From the NCBI RefSeq assembly GCF_016526145.1, contig NZ_JADDUE010000010.1, positions 124,001-188,000 of the forward strand: DNA of 64,000 nt, written 5' to 3'. The translations under genes and the position numbers were made by a program. The stretch's first letter is position 1. Each line of letters opens with the position of its first letter. Of this stretch, positions 41,517 through 50,155 are shown one piece after another. The notes under the pieces are model-generated. The model was not told the DNA's origin, ran no database searches, and saw only the letters and a program-made list of their open reading frames with translations. This stretch comes from Saccharopolyspora galaxeae (GTDB taxonomy: Bacteria; Actinomycetota; Actinomycetes; Mycobacteriales; Pseudonocardiaceae).

Positions 41517-43412
41517 TCAGAGCCCCTGGGCCAGCCGGTTCGCCAGCAGCGAGGTGAACTTCGCCGGGTCCTGCAGCTCGCCGCCCTCGGCCAGCAGCGC
41601 CATGCCGTGCACCAGCTGCGCGGTCTCGACCAGCTCGGGCTTGTCACCGTCCGAGTCGTAGGACGCCCGCAGCCCGCTCACCAGCGGGTGCGCCGGGTTC
41701 AGCTCCAGGATCCGCTTGACCGGCGGCAGCTGCTGCCCCATCGCCCGGTACATCTTCTCCAGCGTCGGCGTCATGTCGGTGGAGTCGCCGACGATGCAGG
41801 CCGGGGACGTGCTCAACCGGTGCGAGAGCCGGACTTCCTTGACCTCGTCCTGCAACGTGGTGCTCATCCAGGACAGCAGGTCGGCGAAGTCGTTGCGCTG
41901 CTGCTCGGCGTCCTCGGAGTTCTCGTCGAGGTCCACGTCGCCCTTGGTGACCGACTGGAACGGCTTGCCGTCGAACTCGGTGACCGACTCGACCCACATC
42001 TCGTCGACCGGGTCGGTCAGCAGCAGCACCTCCAGGCCCTTGTCCCGGAACGCCTCGATGTGCGGGGAGTTCTCCACCTTGTCCCGGGAAGCACCGGTGA
42101 TGTAGTAGATGCTGTCCTGGCCCTCGGGCATCCGCTCGACGTATTCGCGCAGCGTCGTCTGCTCGCTGGCGTCCCTGGTCGATTCGAACGACGCGATGTC
42201 CAGGATCAGCTGCGCGTTGTCCGGATCGTTGACCAGACCTTCCTTGAGCGCCTGGCCGAACTGGCCCCAGAACTTGCCGTACTTCTCCCGATCCGTCTCC
42301 TGCATCTCCTGGATCGTGGTCAGCACCCGCTTGACCAGCCGCCGCCGCATCATCTGGATCCGGCGGTCCTGCTGCAGGATCTCGCGGGAAACGTTCAGCG
42401 ACAGGTCCTGCGCGTCGACCACGCCCTTGACGAAGCGCAGGTACTCCGGCATTAGCTCTTCGCAGTCGTCCATGATGAACACGCGCTTGACGTAGAGCTG
42501 CACGCCGCGCTTCTGGTCCCGCATGAACAGGTCGAACGGCGCGTTCGCCGGCAGGAACAGCAGCGCCTGGTACTCGAAGGTGCCTTCGGCCCGCAGGTGC
42601 ACGGTCTCCAGCGGGGCGGCCCAGTCGTGGCTGATGTGCTTGTAGAACTCGGTGTATTCCTCCTGGGCGACCTCCTCCTTGGGGCGCGCCCACAGGGCCT
42701 TCATCGAGTTCACGGTCTGCAGCTCGCGGGTCGGCTCACCCTCGGCGCTGGGCTGCTCCACCTCCATCCGGATCGGCCAGGAGATGAAGTCCGAGTAGCG
42801 CTTGACGATCCGGGTCAGCGTCGCGGAGTCGGTGTAGTCCAGCAGCCGGTCGTCCTGGTCCTCCTGCTTGAGGTGCAGGGTGACCGAGGTGCCCTGCGGG
42901 GCGTCGTCGACCTGCTCGATGGTGTAGGTGTCCTCGCCGGTGGACTCCCAGCGGGTCGCGGTGTCCTCGCCCGCCTTGCGGGTCACCAGCGTGACCTTGT
43001 CGGCGACCATGAAGCTGGAGTAGAAGCCGAGCCCGAACTGCCCGATCAGCTCCTGGGCGTCCGCGGCGTCGGAGGTCTCGCCGAGCTTCTCCAGCAGTTC
43101 GGCGGTGCCCGACTTGGCGATGGTGCCGATCAGCTCGCGGACCTCGTCGCGCGACATCCCGATGCCGTTGTCCCGGACGGTCAGGGTGCGCTGCTCCCGG
43201 TCGGCTTCCAGCAGGACGTGCAGGTCCGAGGTGTCGACCGCCAGCTCCTTGTCCTGGAACGCGGACAGCCGCAGCTTGTCCAGCGCGTCCGAGGAGTTGG
43301 AGATCAGTTCCCGCAGGAAGACGTCCTTGTTCGAGTAGATCGCGTGGATCACCAGCTGGAGCAGCTTGCGCGACTCCGCTTGGAACTCGGCCGTCTCCAC
43401 CTGTGTGCTCAT
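41517..43412 (-). CDS. htpG: Molecular chaperone HtpG (Hsp90)
   Basis: This 631-residue Hsp90 protein starts at MSTQVETAEFQAES. The ATPase domain has the signatures NKDVFLRELISNSSDALDK, DNGIGMS, GTIAKSGT and QFGLGFYSSFMV. Its middle domain has VFIMDDCEELMPEYLRFVKG and SREILQQ. It is full length. It folds client proteins under stress with ATP. An upstream frame extension of 43 residues is ignored because it has no family match. Confidence 0.98.
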   Translation of the reverse strand: MSTQVETAEFQAESRKLLQLVIHAIYSNKDVFLRELISNSSDALDKLRLSAFQDKELAVDTSDLHVLLEADREQRTLTVRDNGIGMSRDEVRELIGTIAKSGTAELLEKLGETSDAADAQELIGQFGLGFYSSFMVADKVTLVTRKAGEDTATRWESTGEDTYTIEQVDDAPQGTSVTLHLKQEDQDDRLLDYTDSATLTRIVKRYSDFISWPIRMEVEQPSAEGEPTRELQTVNSMKALWARPKEEVAQEEYTEFYKHISHDWAAPLETVHLRAEGTFEYQALLFLPANAPFDLFMRDQKRGVQLYVKRVFIMDDCEELMPEYLRFVKGVVDAQDLSLNVSREILQQDRRIQMMRRRLVKRVLTTIQEMQETDREKYGKFWGQFGQALKEGLVNDPDNAQLILDIASFESTRDASEQTTLREYVERMPEGQDSIYYITGASRDKVENSPHIEAFRDKGLEVLLLTDPVDEMWVESVTEFDGKPFQSVTKGDVDLDENSEDAEQQRNDFADLLSWMSTTLQDEVKEVRLSHRLSTSPACIVGDSTDMTPTLEKMYRAMGQQLPPVKRILELNPAHPLVSGLRASYDSDGDKPELVETAQLVHGMALLAEGGELQDPAKFTSLLANRLAQGL

Positions 43413-43642
43413 TGAGTCCCCTCTCTGACCTGTGACTTCCCGGATCTTGCAAACGGGGAGTGCTGCCTCGCCCCGGCGGGCCAGGTTACTGACCGGGGCA
43501 CATCTCGGATCCGGCCCCTCCGCAGATCCATCGGCGTCCACTGTGGAATGCGGGGTGCCGCGGGCGCGGCCGGCGGCTGTGATCTCGGACTCCGGATCAC
43601 GCGCGCTCTTGGCAATACTGGGACGATTCGGGCAAAATCTGC

Positions 43643-43740
43643 ATCCGAGGGGAGTACTTCACTAGGCAGGCCCGGTCAGTACGGACACCCGGCGGTGTTC
43701 CCGGGCGGCCGCCCGCCAGCGGGTGAAGGAGACCTCGGAC
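43643..43740 (+). ncRNA. Probable yybP-ykoY (manganese) riboswitch upstream of terC
   Basis: The stretch starts with TCCGAGG (43644-43650), whose perfect complement CCTCGGA is at 43733-43739, forming the closing P1 stem. GGGGAGTA follows the 5' strand directly and GTCAGTACGGACACCCG lies in the middle, as in yybP-ykoY RNAs. The 3' strand CCTCG could instead pair with CGAGG at 43748-43752, which is part of the terC ribosome site GAGGAGG. Metal binding would favour P1 and free the site, giving an ON switch. This mechanism is inferred. The rest of 43413-43642 shows no gene. Confidence 0.72.
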
Positions 43741-43759
43741 CTTATTTCGAGGAGGCCCG

Positions 43760-44749
43760 TTGTCCCCGGTCCTGGCGCAGGCGCAGTCGATCGGCTCACC
43801 ATCCCTGTGGGGCGTGAGCATCGTGGTGCTGCTGGTCCTGCTGGTGGCGGATTTCGTCGTGACCCGCCGCCCGCACGAGGTGCGGCTGCGCGAAGCGGTC
43901 GGCTGGTCGATCTTCTACCTGCTGCTTCCGGTGGTGTTCGGGCTCGGCCTGTGGGCCTGGTTCGGCGGCCCGCAGGCGCTGGAGTTCCTGACCGGCTTCG
44001 TGGTGGAGAAGTCGCTGTCGGTCGACAACCTGTTCGTGTTCATGCTGCTGCTGACCGGCTTCGCGGTGCCCGCCGCGTTGCAGCAGCGCGTCCTGCTCTA
44101 CGGGATCGTCGGTGCGCTGGTGCTGCGCGGCGTGTTCATCGCTGCGGGCGCGGCGCTGCTGCAGGCCGGGACGTGGGCGTTCCTGGTGTTCGGCGCGATC
44201 CTGTTCCTCACCGCGGTGAAGATCATGCGGGAGGCGGTCAAGGGCTCGGACTTCGGCATCGACGTCTCCGAGATGCGTTCGGTGCGGCTGTTGCGCAAGT
44301 GGATGCCGGTCACCGAGGACTACCGCGAGGCGAAGCTGACCGTGCGCGAAGGCGGCAGGCGCGCGCTGACGCCGCTGGCGGTCGTGGTGGTCGCGGTGTT
44401 CGCCACGGACGTGGTCTTCGCGGTCGACTCGGTTCCCGCCGTCTACGGCATCACCGAGGACCCGTACCTGGTGTTCACCACCAACGCCTTCGCGCTGCTG
44501 GGCCTGCGGGCGCTGTACTTCGTGCTGCACGCGGCGCTGGCCAAGCTCGCCCACCTCAACCACGGCTTGGCGATCATCCTCGGCTTCATCGGCGTGAAGC
44601 TGGTGCTGCACTGGGCGCACGGCGTCTGGCCCGCGGTGCCGGAGATCCCGACGCTGCTGTCGCTCGGCGTGATCATCGTGGTGCTGGCGACCGTGACGGT
44701 GACCAGCCTCGCCGTCCGCCGCCGCGAAGCGGCCTCCGACTCGCACTGA
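43760..44749 (+). CDS. TerC-family integral membrane protein
   Basis: This 329-residue protein starts at TTG behind GAGGAGG. It has about eight membrane segments and the TerC signatures VVEKSLSVDNLFVFMLLL and FATDVVFAVDSVPAVYGIT, whose acidic residues are thought to bind metal. TerC/Alx proteins are linked to manganese export, which agrees with the upstream riboswitch. The C-terminus ends in basic residues after the last membrane segment. Confidence 0.93.
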   Translation: MSPVLAQAQSIGSPSLWGVSIVVLLVLLVADFVVTRRPHEVRLREAVGWSIFYLLLPVVFGLGLWAWFGGPQALEFLTGFVVEKSLSVDNLFVFMLLLTGFAVPAALQQRVLLYGIVGALVLRGVFIAAGAALLQAGTWAFLVFGAILFLTAVKIMREAVKGSDFGIDVSEMRSVRLLRKWMPVTEDYREAKLTVREGGRRALTPLAVVVVAVFATDVVFAVDSVPAVYGITEDPYLVFTTNAFALLGLRALYFVLHAALAKLAHLNHGLAIILGFIGVKLVLHWAHGVWPAVPEIPTLLSLGVIIVVLATVTVTSLAVRRREAASDSH

Positions 44750-44884
44750 GCGAGGCGTCCGAGGTGCCCGGCTGCCGCCGTCCGCGCGCTGCCGGGCATC
44801 GGGCGTCGCCCCCGAGTCATGGCCGGACCTGTGCTGGAGCGGGTGTTCGTCGAACTCCGCTTCCGGCGTGGCCGTTGCGGCAGG

Positions 44885-45574
44885 TCAGCGCACGACCTCG
44901 ACGGTGAGCTGCGGCTGTGTCGGCGTCGAGCAGGCCTGCTGCTCGTGCTCGACGAACATCGAGGCCGTGTCGCCGGGCGCGTAGACGCGCAGCCCGCGCA
45001 CCGCCTGCGGCCGGCATTCGTCGGGGGAGTACATGCCGGACTTGGCGATGCTCAGCGGGCTTGAAGCCGACTCGCCCGGTTGCAGCGTGATCAGCTGTCC
45101 CTCGGATTTCGGGGCGCGTTCGGCGGGTTCGCCGATCTGCTGGCCGGAGTCCCCGGCGACGAACGAAACCCCGGGCGAGCCCTGCAGCGTGCAGGCCCGG
45201 TCGCCGTTGTTGGTGAACCGCAGGTCGCTGTTGGTGTGCCCCATCCCGCTGTCGCCGCGGCTGAGCGAGACCTCCAGCTCGCCGGCCGTGCAGTTGTCCG
45301 GTTTCGCCGGAGCCTCCGGCTGCGAACCGCCGGCCTGCTGCTCCGCGCTCGTCGGTGCCTCGCCGCCCGAGGCCGGATCGCTCGGCGGGGCAGTGGTGCC
45401 CGGCGGCGGAGCGGGGCTCTGCTGCGCGCCCGGATTCGGCACCGCGGCCGGGATGTCGACCTGCCCGCCGTCCGGGGGCGCGCCGCATCCGGCCAGCGCG
45501 AATCCCGCGGCCAGCACTCCCGTCATCATCGCGGTACGCCCGATCATCGCGGTATGTCCAGCGATCCTGCGCAT
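44885..45574 (-). CDS. DUF4232-domain lipoprotein
   Basis: This 229-residue protein has a lipoprotein signal with lipobox LAGC (Cys30) and a Pro/Ala-rich linker (about residues 33-90). The DUF4232 beta-sandwich begins at NCTAGELEVSLSRGDSGMGH and contains LRFTNNGDRACTLQGSPGVS and ITLQPGESA. Two cysteine pairs are likely disulfides. Such proteins sit on the outer face of actinomycete membranes; the function is unknown. Confidence 0.88.
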   Translation of the reverse strand: MRRIAGHTAMIGRTAMMTGVLAAGFALAGCGAPPDGGQVDIPAAVPNPGAQQSPAPPPGTTAPPSDPASGGEAPTSAEQQAGGSQPEAPAKPDNCTAGELEVSLSRGDSGMGHTNSDLRFTNNGDRACTLQGSPGVSFVAGDSGQQIGEPAERAPKSEGQLITLQPGESASSPLSIAKSGMYSPDECRPQAVRGLRVYAPGDTASMFVEHEQQACSTPTQPQLTVEVVR

Positions 45575-45729
45575 CTTGCCACCCCGTTCAGGTCCGTCCG
45601 TTCACTTCGTAGACGTATCGGCGGGTGCGGAGGTTGTGCGGCGGCGGCGATGTGACGTTCGCCAATACCGCGGCCGGATCCGCCGCAGGCGATGGTGCAC
45701 TGTCGGCCGGTTCGGCGGGAAGGGAACGC

Positions 45730-46437
45730 ATGATCACTTCAGAGCTGCGCGGTCGCACTGCGCTGATCGTCATCGACCGCGACGAGCGGCGCAACGCGCT
45801 CGACCTGCAGCACTGCGAGCAGCTGCGCGAAGCCGTCGAGTCCACAGTGGAGGAGGGGGCGCGGGCGCTGGTGCTTTCCGGCGGTGGCAGCACTTTCTGC
45901 GCCGGTGCCGACCTGGACGGGGTCTACGGCGAGACCTTCCGCGACGCGCTCTACGCCGCGCTGCAAGCGATCGTGCGGGCGCCGGTGCCGGTGATCGCCG
46001 CGGTGAACGGCCCGGCCGTGGGCGCGGGAACCCAGCTCGCGCTCGCGAGCGATCTGCGCGTGGCAGCGCCGGAGGCGTTCTTCTCGGTGCCGACGGCCAA
46101 GAACGGTCTCGCGGTGGATCCCTGGACGATCCGGCGGCTCGCGCTGCTGGCCGGTGGCGGACCGGCGCGTTCGATGCTGCTCGGTGCCGACCGGCTCGAT
46201 GCGGCCACCGCGCACCAGCGCGGGATGGTGGACCGGCTCGGCGACCTCGACACGGCGCTGGCCTGGTCGGACGAGGTCGGCGCGATGGCTCCGCTGAGCC
46301 TGCGCTACGCCAAGGCGGTGCTCAACGACGGCCCGGACGCCGAGGCCCTGTACGACGCGTGCTGGTCCAGCGCGGACGCCGCGGAGGCAAGGCGCGCGCG
46401 GGAGCAGCGCCGCACTCCCGAATTCCGCGGCGAGTAG
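45730..46437 (+). CDS. Enoyl-CoA hydratase/isomerase family protein, EchA6-like
   Basis: This 235-residue crotonase-fold protein starts behind GAAGGG. The oxyanion-hole regions SGGGSTFCAGADLDG and VIAAVNGPAVGAGTQLALAS are present. The two catalytic Glu positions of true hydratases are replaced (GTQLALAS and SVPTAKNGLAVDPW). The sequence around PTAKNGLAVDPWTIRRL closely resembles mycobacterial EchA6 from memory. EchA6 binds long-chain acyl-CoA without hydratase activity. A carrier or binding role is therefore more likely than beta-oxidation. It is convergent with the SDR that follows. Confidence 0.82.
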   Translation: MITSELRGRTALIVIDRDERRNALDLQHCEQLREAVESTVEEGARALVLSGGGSTFCAGADLDGVYGETFRDALYAALQAIVRAPVPVIAAVNGPAVGAGTQLALASDLRVAAPEAFFSVPTAKNGLAVDPWTIRRLALLAGGGPARSMLLGADRLDAATAHQRGMVDRLGDLDTALAWSDEVGAMAPLSLRYAKAVLNDGPDAEALYDACWSSADAAEARRAREQRRTPEFRGE

Positions 46438-46441
46438 CCGC

Positions 46442-47185
46442 TCACCAGGACAGATAGCCCCCGTCCACCGGCACGTAGGCACCGGTCAGGAACGACGCGC
46501 CGGGGGAGAGCACGAACAGCACGGCCTGCGCGATCTCGTCCGGCGTGCCCAGCCGCCCGACGGGATGCGCGGTGGCGATCCGCTCGTAGGCGTCGCCGTT
46601 GTGCGCGGACAGCAGGGGAGTGTCGATGAAGCCCGGCCCGATCGCGTTCACCCGCACGCCCTGCTCGGCGTACTCCAGGGCCGCGGACTTGGTCAGCCCC
46701 ACCACGCCGTGCTTGGCCGCGACGTAGGGCGAAGCGCCGCGCACGGCGACCGAACCGAGCACGCTGGCGATGTTCACGATCGAACCGCCGCGTTCGAGCA
46801 TCGGCGGGATTTCCGCGCGCATGCTCAGGAAGACGCCGTCGAGGTTGACCGAGGTGACCTGCCGCCAGGCGGCCAGCCCGACTTCGGCGACCGGGGAGTC
46901 GTCCGGCACGCCGACGCCTGCGCTGTTGACCGCCAGGTCCAGCCTGCCGAAGTGCTCGACGGCGGCGCGGACCATCGCCTCGGCGCCTTCCTCGGAGCCC
47001 ACGTCGGCGGCGGTGGCCAGGGCGCGTTCGCCGAGTTCGTCCGCCAGCGCCGCTGCGGCCTCCGCGGACCGATCCGCGATCACCACGCGGGCTCCGGCCG
47101 CCGACAGTGCACGGGCGCAGGCCGCGCCGATGCCGGAGGCGCCGCCGGTGACCAGGGCTACCTCGTCGGTGAGTTCCGGCGCCAT
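46442..47185 (-). CDS. SDR-family oxidoreductase
   Basis: This 247-residue protein starts at MAPELTDEV, behind GAAGGGAG. It is a classical SDR with TGGASGIGAACARAL, NSAGVG, the catalytic SVLGSVAVRGASPYVAAK (Ser, Tyr, Lys) and the C-terminal VDGGYLSW. It lacks the insertion seen in the mycofactocin SDR at 2038, so it is expected to exchange NAD(P) freely. The substrate is unknown. Confidence 0.9.
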   Translation of the reverse strand: MAPELTDEVALVTGGASGIGAACARALSAAGARVVIADRSAEAAAALADELGERALATAADVGSEEGAEAMVRAAVEHFGRLDLAVNSAGVGVPDDSPVAEVGLAAWRQVTSVNLDGVFLSMRAEIPPMLERGGSIVNIASVLGSVAVRGASPYVAAKHGVVGLTKSAALEYAEQGVRVNAIGPGFIDTPLLSAHNGDAYERIATAHPVGRLGTPDEIAQAVLFVLSPGASFLTGAYVPVDGGYLSW

Positions 47186-47208
47186 CGCCGCTCCCTTCGA
47201 CCCGGGCA

Positions 47209-47219
47209 ATGATTATCAT
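47209..47219. promoter_or_regulatory. Short palindrome upstream of SDR gene
   Basis: ATGATTATCAT is a perfect inverted repeat with one central base, 24 bases upstream of the SDR start, in an AT-rich island. It may be an operator. It resembles half of a Fur box but does not extend enough to call it one. Confidence 0.35.
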
Positions 47220-47413
47220 CATTAGTCGGCGATGGGGAGGTGTCAAGGTCGTCCGGCGGGCCGCTCGGCGCCGTGCCGCGAGGGGCTCGTGCATCCCGCG
47301 GGAAAATCACGGTGCGTGATCACACGAGTTCAAGATCACCCGTTCAACTGGTCCAGCGTCGAATCGCCGAAGTGGACCACGCGGCAGCCGTGGCCGCGCC
47401 TACCGTCGGGTGC

Positions 47414-47905
47414 ATGACGAACTCCGCCCAGGACCGCGTGCCGGAACACGAGCCCCGCCTCAACATCAGGAAACTGGCGCCCGAGGTCTACCGCAGCGTC
47501 GCGCAACTGGAAGCCGCGGTCAGCAAGGGCGTCGACCCGACCGTGCTCGAGCTGGTCCGGATCCGCGCATCGCAGCTGAACCACTGCGCGTTCTGCCTGG
47601 ACATGCACACCAAGGACGCGCTCGCCGCGGGCGAGTCGGTGCAGCGCATCGTGCAGCTGTCCGCGTGGGAGGAGTCCAAGCACTTCTACACGCCCAAGGA
47701 GATCGCCGCGATCGAGCTGACCGAGGCGGTCACCGTGCTCACCGAAGGCTTCGTCCCGGACGAGGTCTACGAGCGCGCGGCCGAGCACTACGACGAGACC
47801 GAGCTGGCGCACCTGATCGCGGCCATCGCCTCGATCAACGTCTGGAACCGGCTCAGCGTGACGGCGCGCAACGTGCCCGGGCACTACCATTCAGGTGGCA
47901 AATGA
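47414..47905 (+). CDS. Carboxymuconolactone decarboxylase/AhpD-like protein
   Basis: This 163-residue helical protein has the AhpD core: ELVRIRASQLNHCAFCLDMH, with Glu46, Cys58, Cys61 and His65. In AhpD proteins this CxxC...H set reduces peroxides with a thiol partner. It is a single-domain version. No ribosome site is obvious; the ATG at 47414 fits the family start. The 228 bases upstream hold no gene. Confidence 0.88.
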   Translation: MTNSAQDRVPEHEPRLNIRKLAPEVYRSVAQLEAAVSKGVDPTVLELVRIRASQLNHCAFCLDMHTKDALAAGESVQRIVQLSAWEESKHFYTPKEIAAIELTEAVTVLTEGFVPDEVYERAAEHYDETELAHLIAAIASINVWNRLSVTARNVPGHYHSGGK

Positions 47906-48040
47906 CCGTTACCTGTCGCGGCGTTCGGGTCCGTGCCTTGGTGCCCGAGTTGTACCGCCACACCTCCGGGCGACGCGATCACCGCTGCACCGGCGGCAGT
48001 ATCGTGCAGCGGAAAGCGCCGGGAACGTGAGGAGAAGGCG

Positions 48041-48313
48041 ATGCTGTGGACCATCCTCGGATGGATCGTGTTCGGCCTGATCGCGGGCTTCATCGCCCGC
48101 GCGGTCGTGCCGGGCAAGGACGACATCGGGCTGCTGATGACCATCGTCCTGGGTGTGGTCGGCTCGGTGGTGGGCGGCTTCCTCGCCGGACTGCTCACCG
48201 TGGGCCTGCGTGGTTTCGAGCCGACGGGCTGGATCGGGTCGATCATCGGCGCGATCGTCGTGCTGGTGATCTACAACCAGGTGACCGGCCGCAAGCGCCG
48301 CGCGCGCGACTGA
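48041..48313 (+). CDS. GlsB/YeaQ/YmgE-type small membrane protein
   Basis: This 90-residue protein starts behind GAGGAGAAGG. Three membrane segments and the motif LIAGFIARAVVPGKDD followed by GLLMTIVLGVVGSVVGGFLA are the YeaQ/GlsB signature (former transglycosylase-associated protein). It is a stress-linked inner membrane protein of unclear role. A strong hairpin separates it from tatA. Confidence 0.92.
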   Translation: MLWTILGWIVFGLIAGFIARAVVPGKDDIGLLMTIVLGVVGSVVGGFLAGLLTVGLRGFEPTGWIGSIIGAIVVLVIYNQVTGRKRRARD

Positions 48314-48319
48314 TCATCG

Positions 48320-48354
48320 GCGGGGCGTGCGCGGGTGCTCCGCGCACGCCCCGC
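48320..48354. terminator. 15-bp hairpin between GlsB-like gene and tatA
   Basis: GCGGGGCGTGCGCGG and its perfect complement enclose GTGCT. It begins 7 bases after the GlsB-like stop. Since tatA follows 26 bases later on the same strand, tatA likely has its own promoter or depends on read-through. Confidence 0.8.
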
Positions 48355-48379
48355 GCAATCGTCGAAGGAGTGTTCCGAC

Positions 48380-48574
48380 ATGGGTGAGCTCGCACCCTCG
48401 CACTGGCTGGTCGTCCTGGTCGTGGTCGCGCTGCTGTTCGGCTCGGCGAAGCTGCCGGAGATCGCGCGATCCCTGGGCCGTTCCGCCCGCATCCTCAAGG
48501 CCGAATCCCGCGGACTGCGCGAGGACGAGAACGCCGCGCAGCAGGACTCACCCGGCGCGCAGCAGACGTCCTGA
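48380..48574 (+). CDS. Twin-arginine translocase subunit TatA/E-like
   Basis: This 64-residue protein has one N-terminal membrane helix (HWLVVLVVVALLFGS), then KLPEIARSLGRSARILKAE, the amphipathic helix of TatA, and an acidic tail. TatA forms the pore of the Tat pathway. The window encodes Tat substrates (GH97 protein, molybdenum hydroxylase) but no tatB or tatC. It may be a second TatA copy. Confidence 0.9.
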   Translation: MGELAPSHWLVVLVVVALLFGSAKLPEIARSLGRSARILKAESRGLREDENAAQQDSPGAQQTS

Positions 48575-48628
48575 TCAGGACCGGCACCGGGCAGCGGTGC
48601 GCGGATCGGTGCGCACCCCGGATTTCCG

Positions 48629-48648
48629 GAGTGAACGGCCCGCTCGAC
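48629..48648. repeat. Possible half copy of the intergenic palindrome
   Basis: GAGTGAACGGCCCGCT matches the left arm of the repeat family, but no right arm is found nearby. It may be a decayed copy, about 70 bases before the intact copy at 48718. Confidence 0.4.
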
Positions 48649-48717
48649 GCCGGCCGAAAGTCCCGTCATCTCCGAATGAATCGGCGTGTCGGCACCGGGC
48701 CAGCCCCGCCGAACTTT

Positions 48718-48772
48718 CCGAGTGAACGGAACTTTGGTCCCACTAGATCGGGCGAAGAGGCCGTTCGCTCGG
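48718..48772. repeat. Intergenic palindromic repeat, copy 4
   Basis: Outer arms CCGAGTGAACGG and CCGTTCGCTCGG pair except for one position; the centre contains GGTCCCACTAGATCGGGC. It lies between tatA and the convergent GGCT-fold gene. Confidence 0.8.
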
Positions 48773-48831
48773 AGCCTTCGTCCCCGCCTCGGGTGGCGCT
48801 CGGGCGTGTCGGCCGATTCGGGAGCGAGATC

Positions 48832-49464
48832 TCAGAAATTCGTCGCGAGCGCGCGGATGTCCGCGGGGCTCCAATGCCCGAGAGCGCCGGGACACCCGGC
48901 GAGGTAGCCGGCGGCCGTGTCCGCGTCCCAGCCCTGTCCGTCGCGTAGTCCGGCCAGCAGCATCCGCAGGTAAGCCGCCGACGGTGCCACCGGCGTCACC
49001 TCGGCGCTGGAGAACGGCGCGGTGAACGTCAGCACCGGATGACCGTCCAGGTCACCGACGCGCAGCAGCGTTTCGTAGCGGCCGGGCCCGAGCCTGCTGA
49101 CGCCGGTGCGCAGCACTTCCCGCAGGTCGAGGTCGTCGCCCGGCTCGCGGTACATCTCCTGCGCCACCAGGTCGGCGAACTGCTCGCCGCTGACCAGGTA
49201 CGCCCGCAGCGCGGCCGAGCCGGGCAGGGCTCGGTCGAGAAAAGCACGCCCGCCACCCCAGACCTGCGACTCGGTCGCGAAGTGGATCCCGCCCGGCACC
49301 TGATGGCCGGTGGTGCGCCGCGGCGGGCGCGGATCGCGGCAACCGGGGCAGCTGCGCCGTCCGCCGGGCGGCGTGCCGCCTTCGAGGTAGCAGCGCAGGC
49401 GTCCCGCGTCCATGTTCGAGCCGTAGCTGGCGTACCAAACCAGCTCGGGCTGCTCGCCGCGCAT
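48832..49464 (-). CDS. GGCT-fold (gamma-glutamylcyclotransferase-like) protein
   Basis: This protein of about 210 residues begins near MRGEQPELVWYASYGSNM; WYASYGSNM is the hallmark loop of the GGCT fold. Further motifs are CPGCRDPRPP, GGIHFATESQVWGGG, LVAQEMYREPGDDLDL and PVLTFTAP. Relatives in Streptomyces are sometimes labelled histone deacetylase, which I think is a mislabel. The substrate is not known. An ATG at 49485 would add seven residues. Confidence 0.75.
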   Translation of the reverse strand: MRGEQPELVWYASYGSNMDAGRLRCYLEGGTPPGGRRSCPGCRDPRPPRRTTGHQVPGGIHFATESQVWGGGRAFLDRALPGSAALRAYLVSGEQFADLVAQEMYREPGDDLDLREVLRTGVSRLGPGRYETLLRVGDLDGHPVLTFTAPFSSAEVTPVAPSAAYLRMLLAGLRDGQGWDADTAAGYLAGCPGALGHWSPADIRALATNF

Positions 49465-49530
49465 CGCCTCGGTGGTCCCGTGCATCCCTTGATGATCACA
49501 GCCCGGCGTGCCGCGCGGAAACCTCGCCGA

Positions 49531-49917
49531 TCAGCACTGCTGCACCAGGTTCTGCAGCGCGCTGCGGGCGAACGGCATGTACGGCATGATCAAGAACGCC
49601 GGCCCGCGCGCGTTGAGCCAGGTCGTCGAGCCCTCTCCGGCCGCTTCCACACCGTGGTCCAGGTGCAACGTCAGCAGCCCGAAGCGCACGCTCCACGACC
49701 ACTTCCGGTGCTGCTCGTCGACGTCGGTGACGGTGAAGTCCAGGCGGACCCCGCCGGCGGCGAACAGCCTGCCATCGGCGCCGGGCGCGATGCGGACCGC
49801 GTCGGTGTGGACCTCGGTGATCTGCGGTGACCAGCCCGGCCAGCGGGCGGGATCGGCGTAGCGCTCCCACACCTCGTCCGGCGTCGCCGGGCCGGACGCT
49901 TCCGCGGTGGTCTCCAT
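49531..49917 (-). CDS. SRPBCC-family (polyketide cyclase/START-like) protein
   Basis: This 128-residue protein starts at METTAEASG. It shows the SRPBCC pattern ATPDEVWERYADPARWPGWS, then IAPGADGRLF, HRKWSWSVRFG and LHLDHGVEAAGEGST, which form a helix-grip hydrophobic pocket. It may bind or modify a small hydrophobic molecule. It is divergent from the CoA-transferase operon. Confidence 0.83.
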   Translation of the reverse strand: METTAEASGPATPDEVWERYADPARWPGWSPQITEVHTDAVRIAPGADGRLFAAGGVRLDFTVTDVDEQHRKWSWSVRFGLLTLHLDHGVEAAGEGSTTWLNARGPAFLIMPYMPFARSALQNLVQQC

Positions 49918-50155
49918 CGGCCCATCGTCGGCGACGGCGCGGGGCGCGGCTCGGCGGCTTCCGGTGAGCGCTTCCGGCCGGTTCCGCGAAAGACCTGGTC
50001 GGAGGTGCCGCGAAGCGCAGTGCGCGTCGTGCGCGGGACAGCCGGTCCGCCTGCGGTTCATCGCCGAGCGTATTGACTCCGCAGCTGACCCGCTCGTACC
50101 TTCATGCCGTCACAAGGTGGTCGTGCCGTGAAACGGCACAGAACGGCGGGCGACG

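Noticed and set aside
47205-47224. Fur box upstream of the SDR gene
   Set aside because: Only a short ATGAT-T-ATCAT core is palindromic; the flanks do not continue the 19-base Fur pattern and the gene has no iron link.
48832-49464. Histone deacetylase annotation
   Set aside because: The YGSNM loop marks the GGCT fold; no deacetylase metal site is visible.
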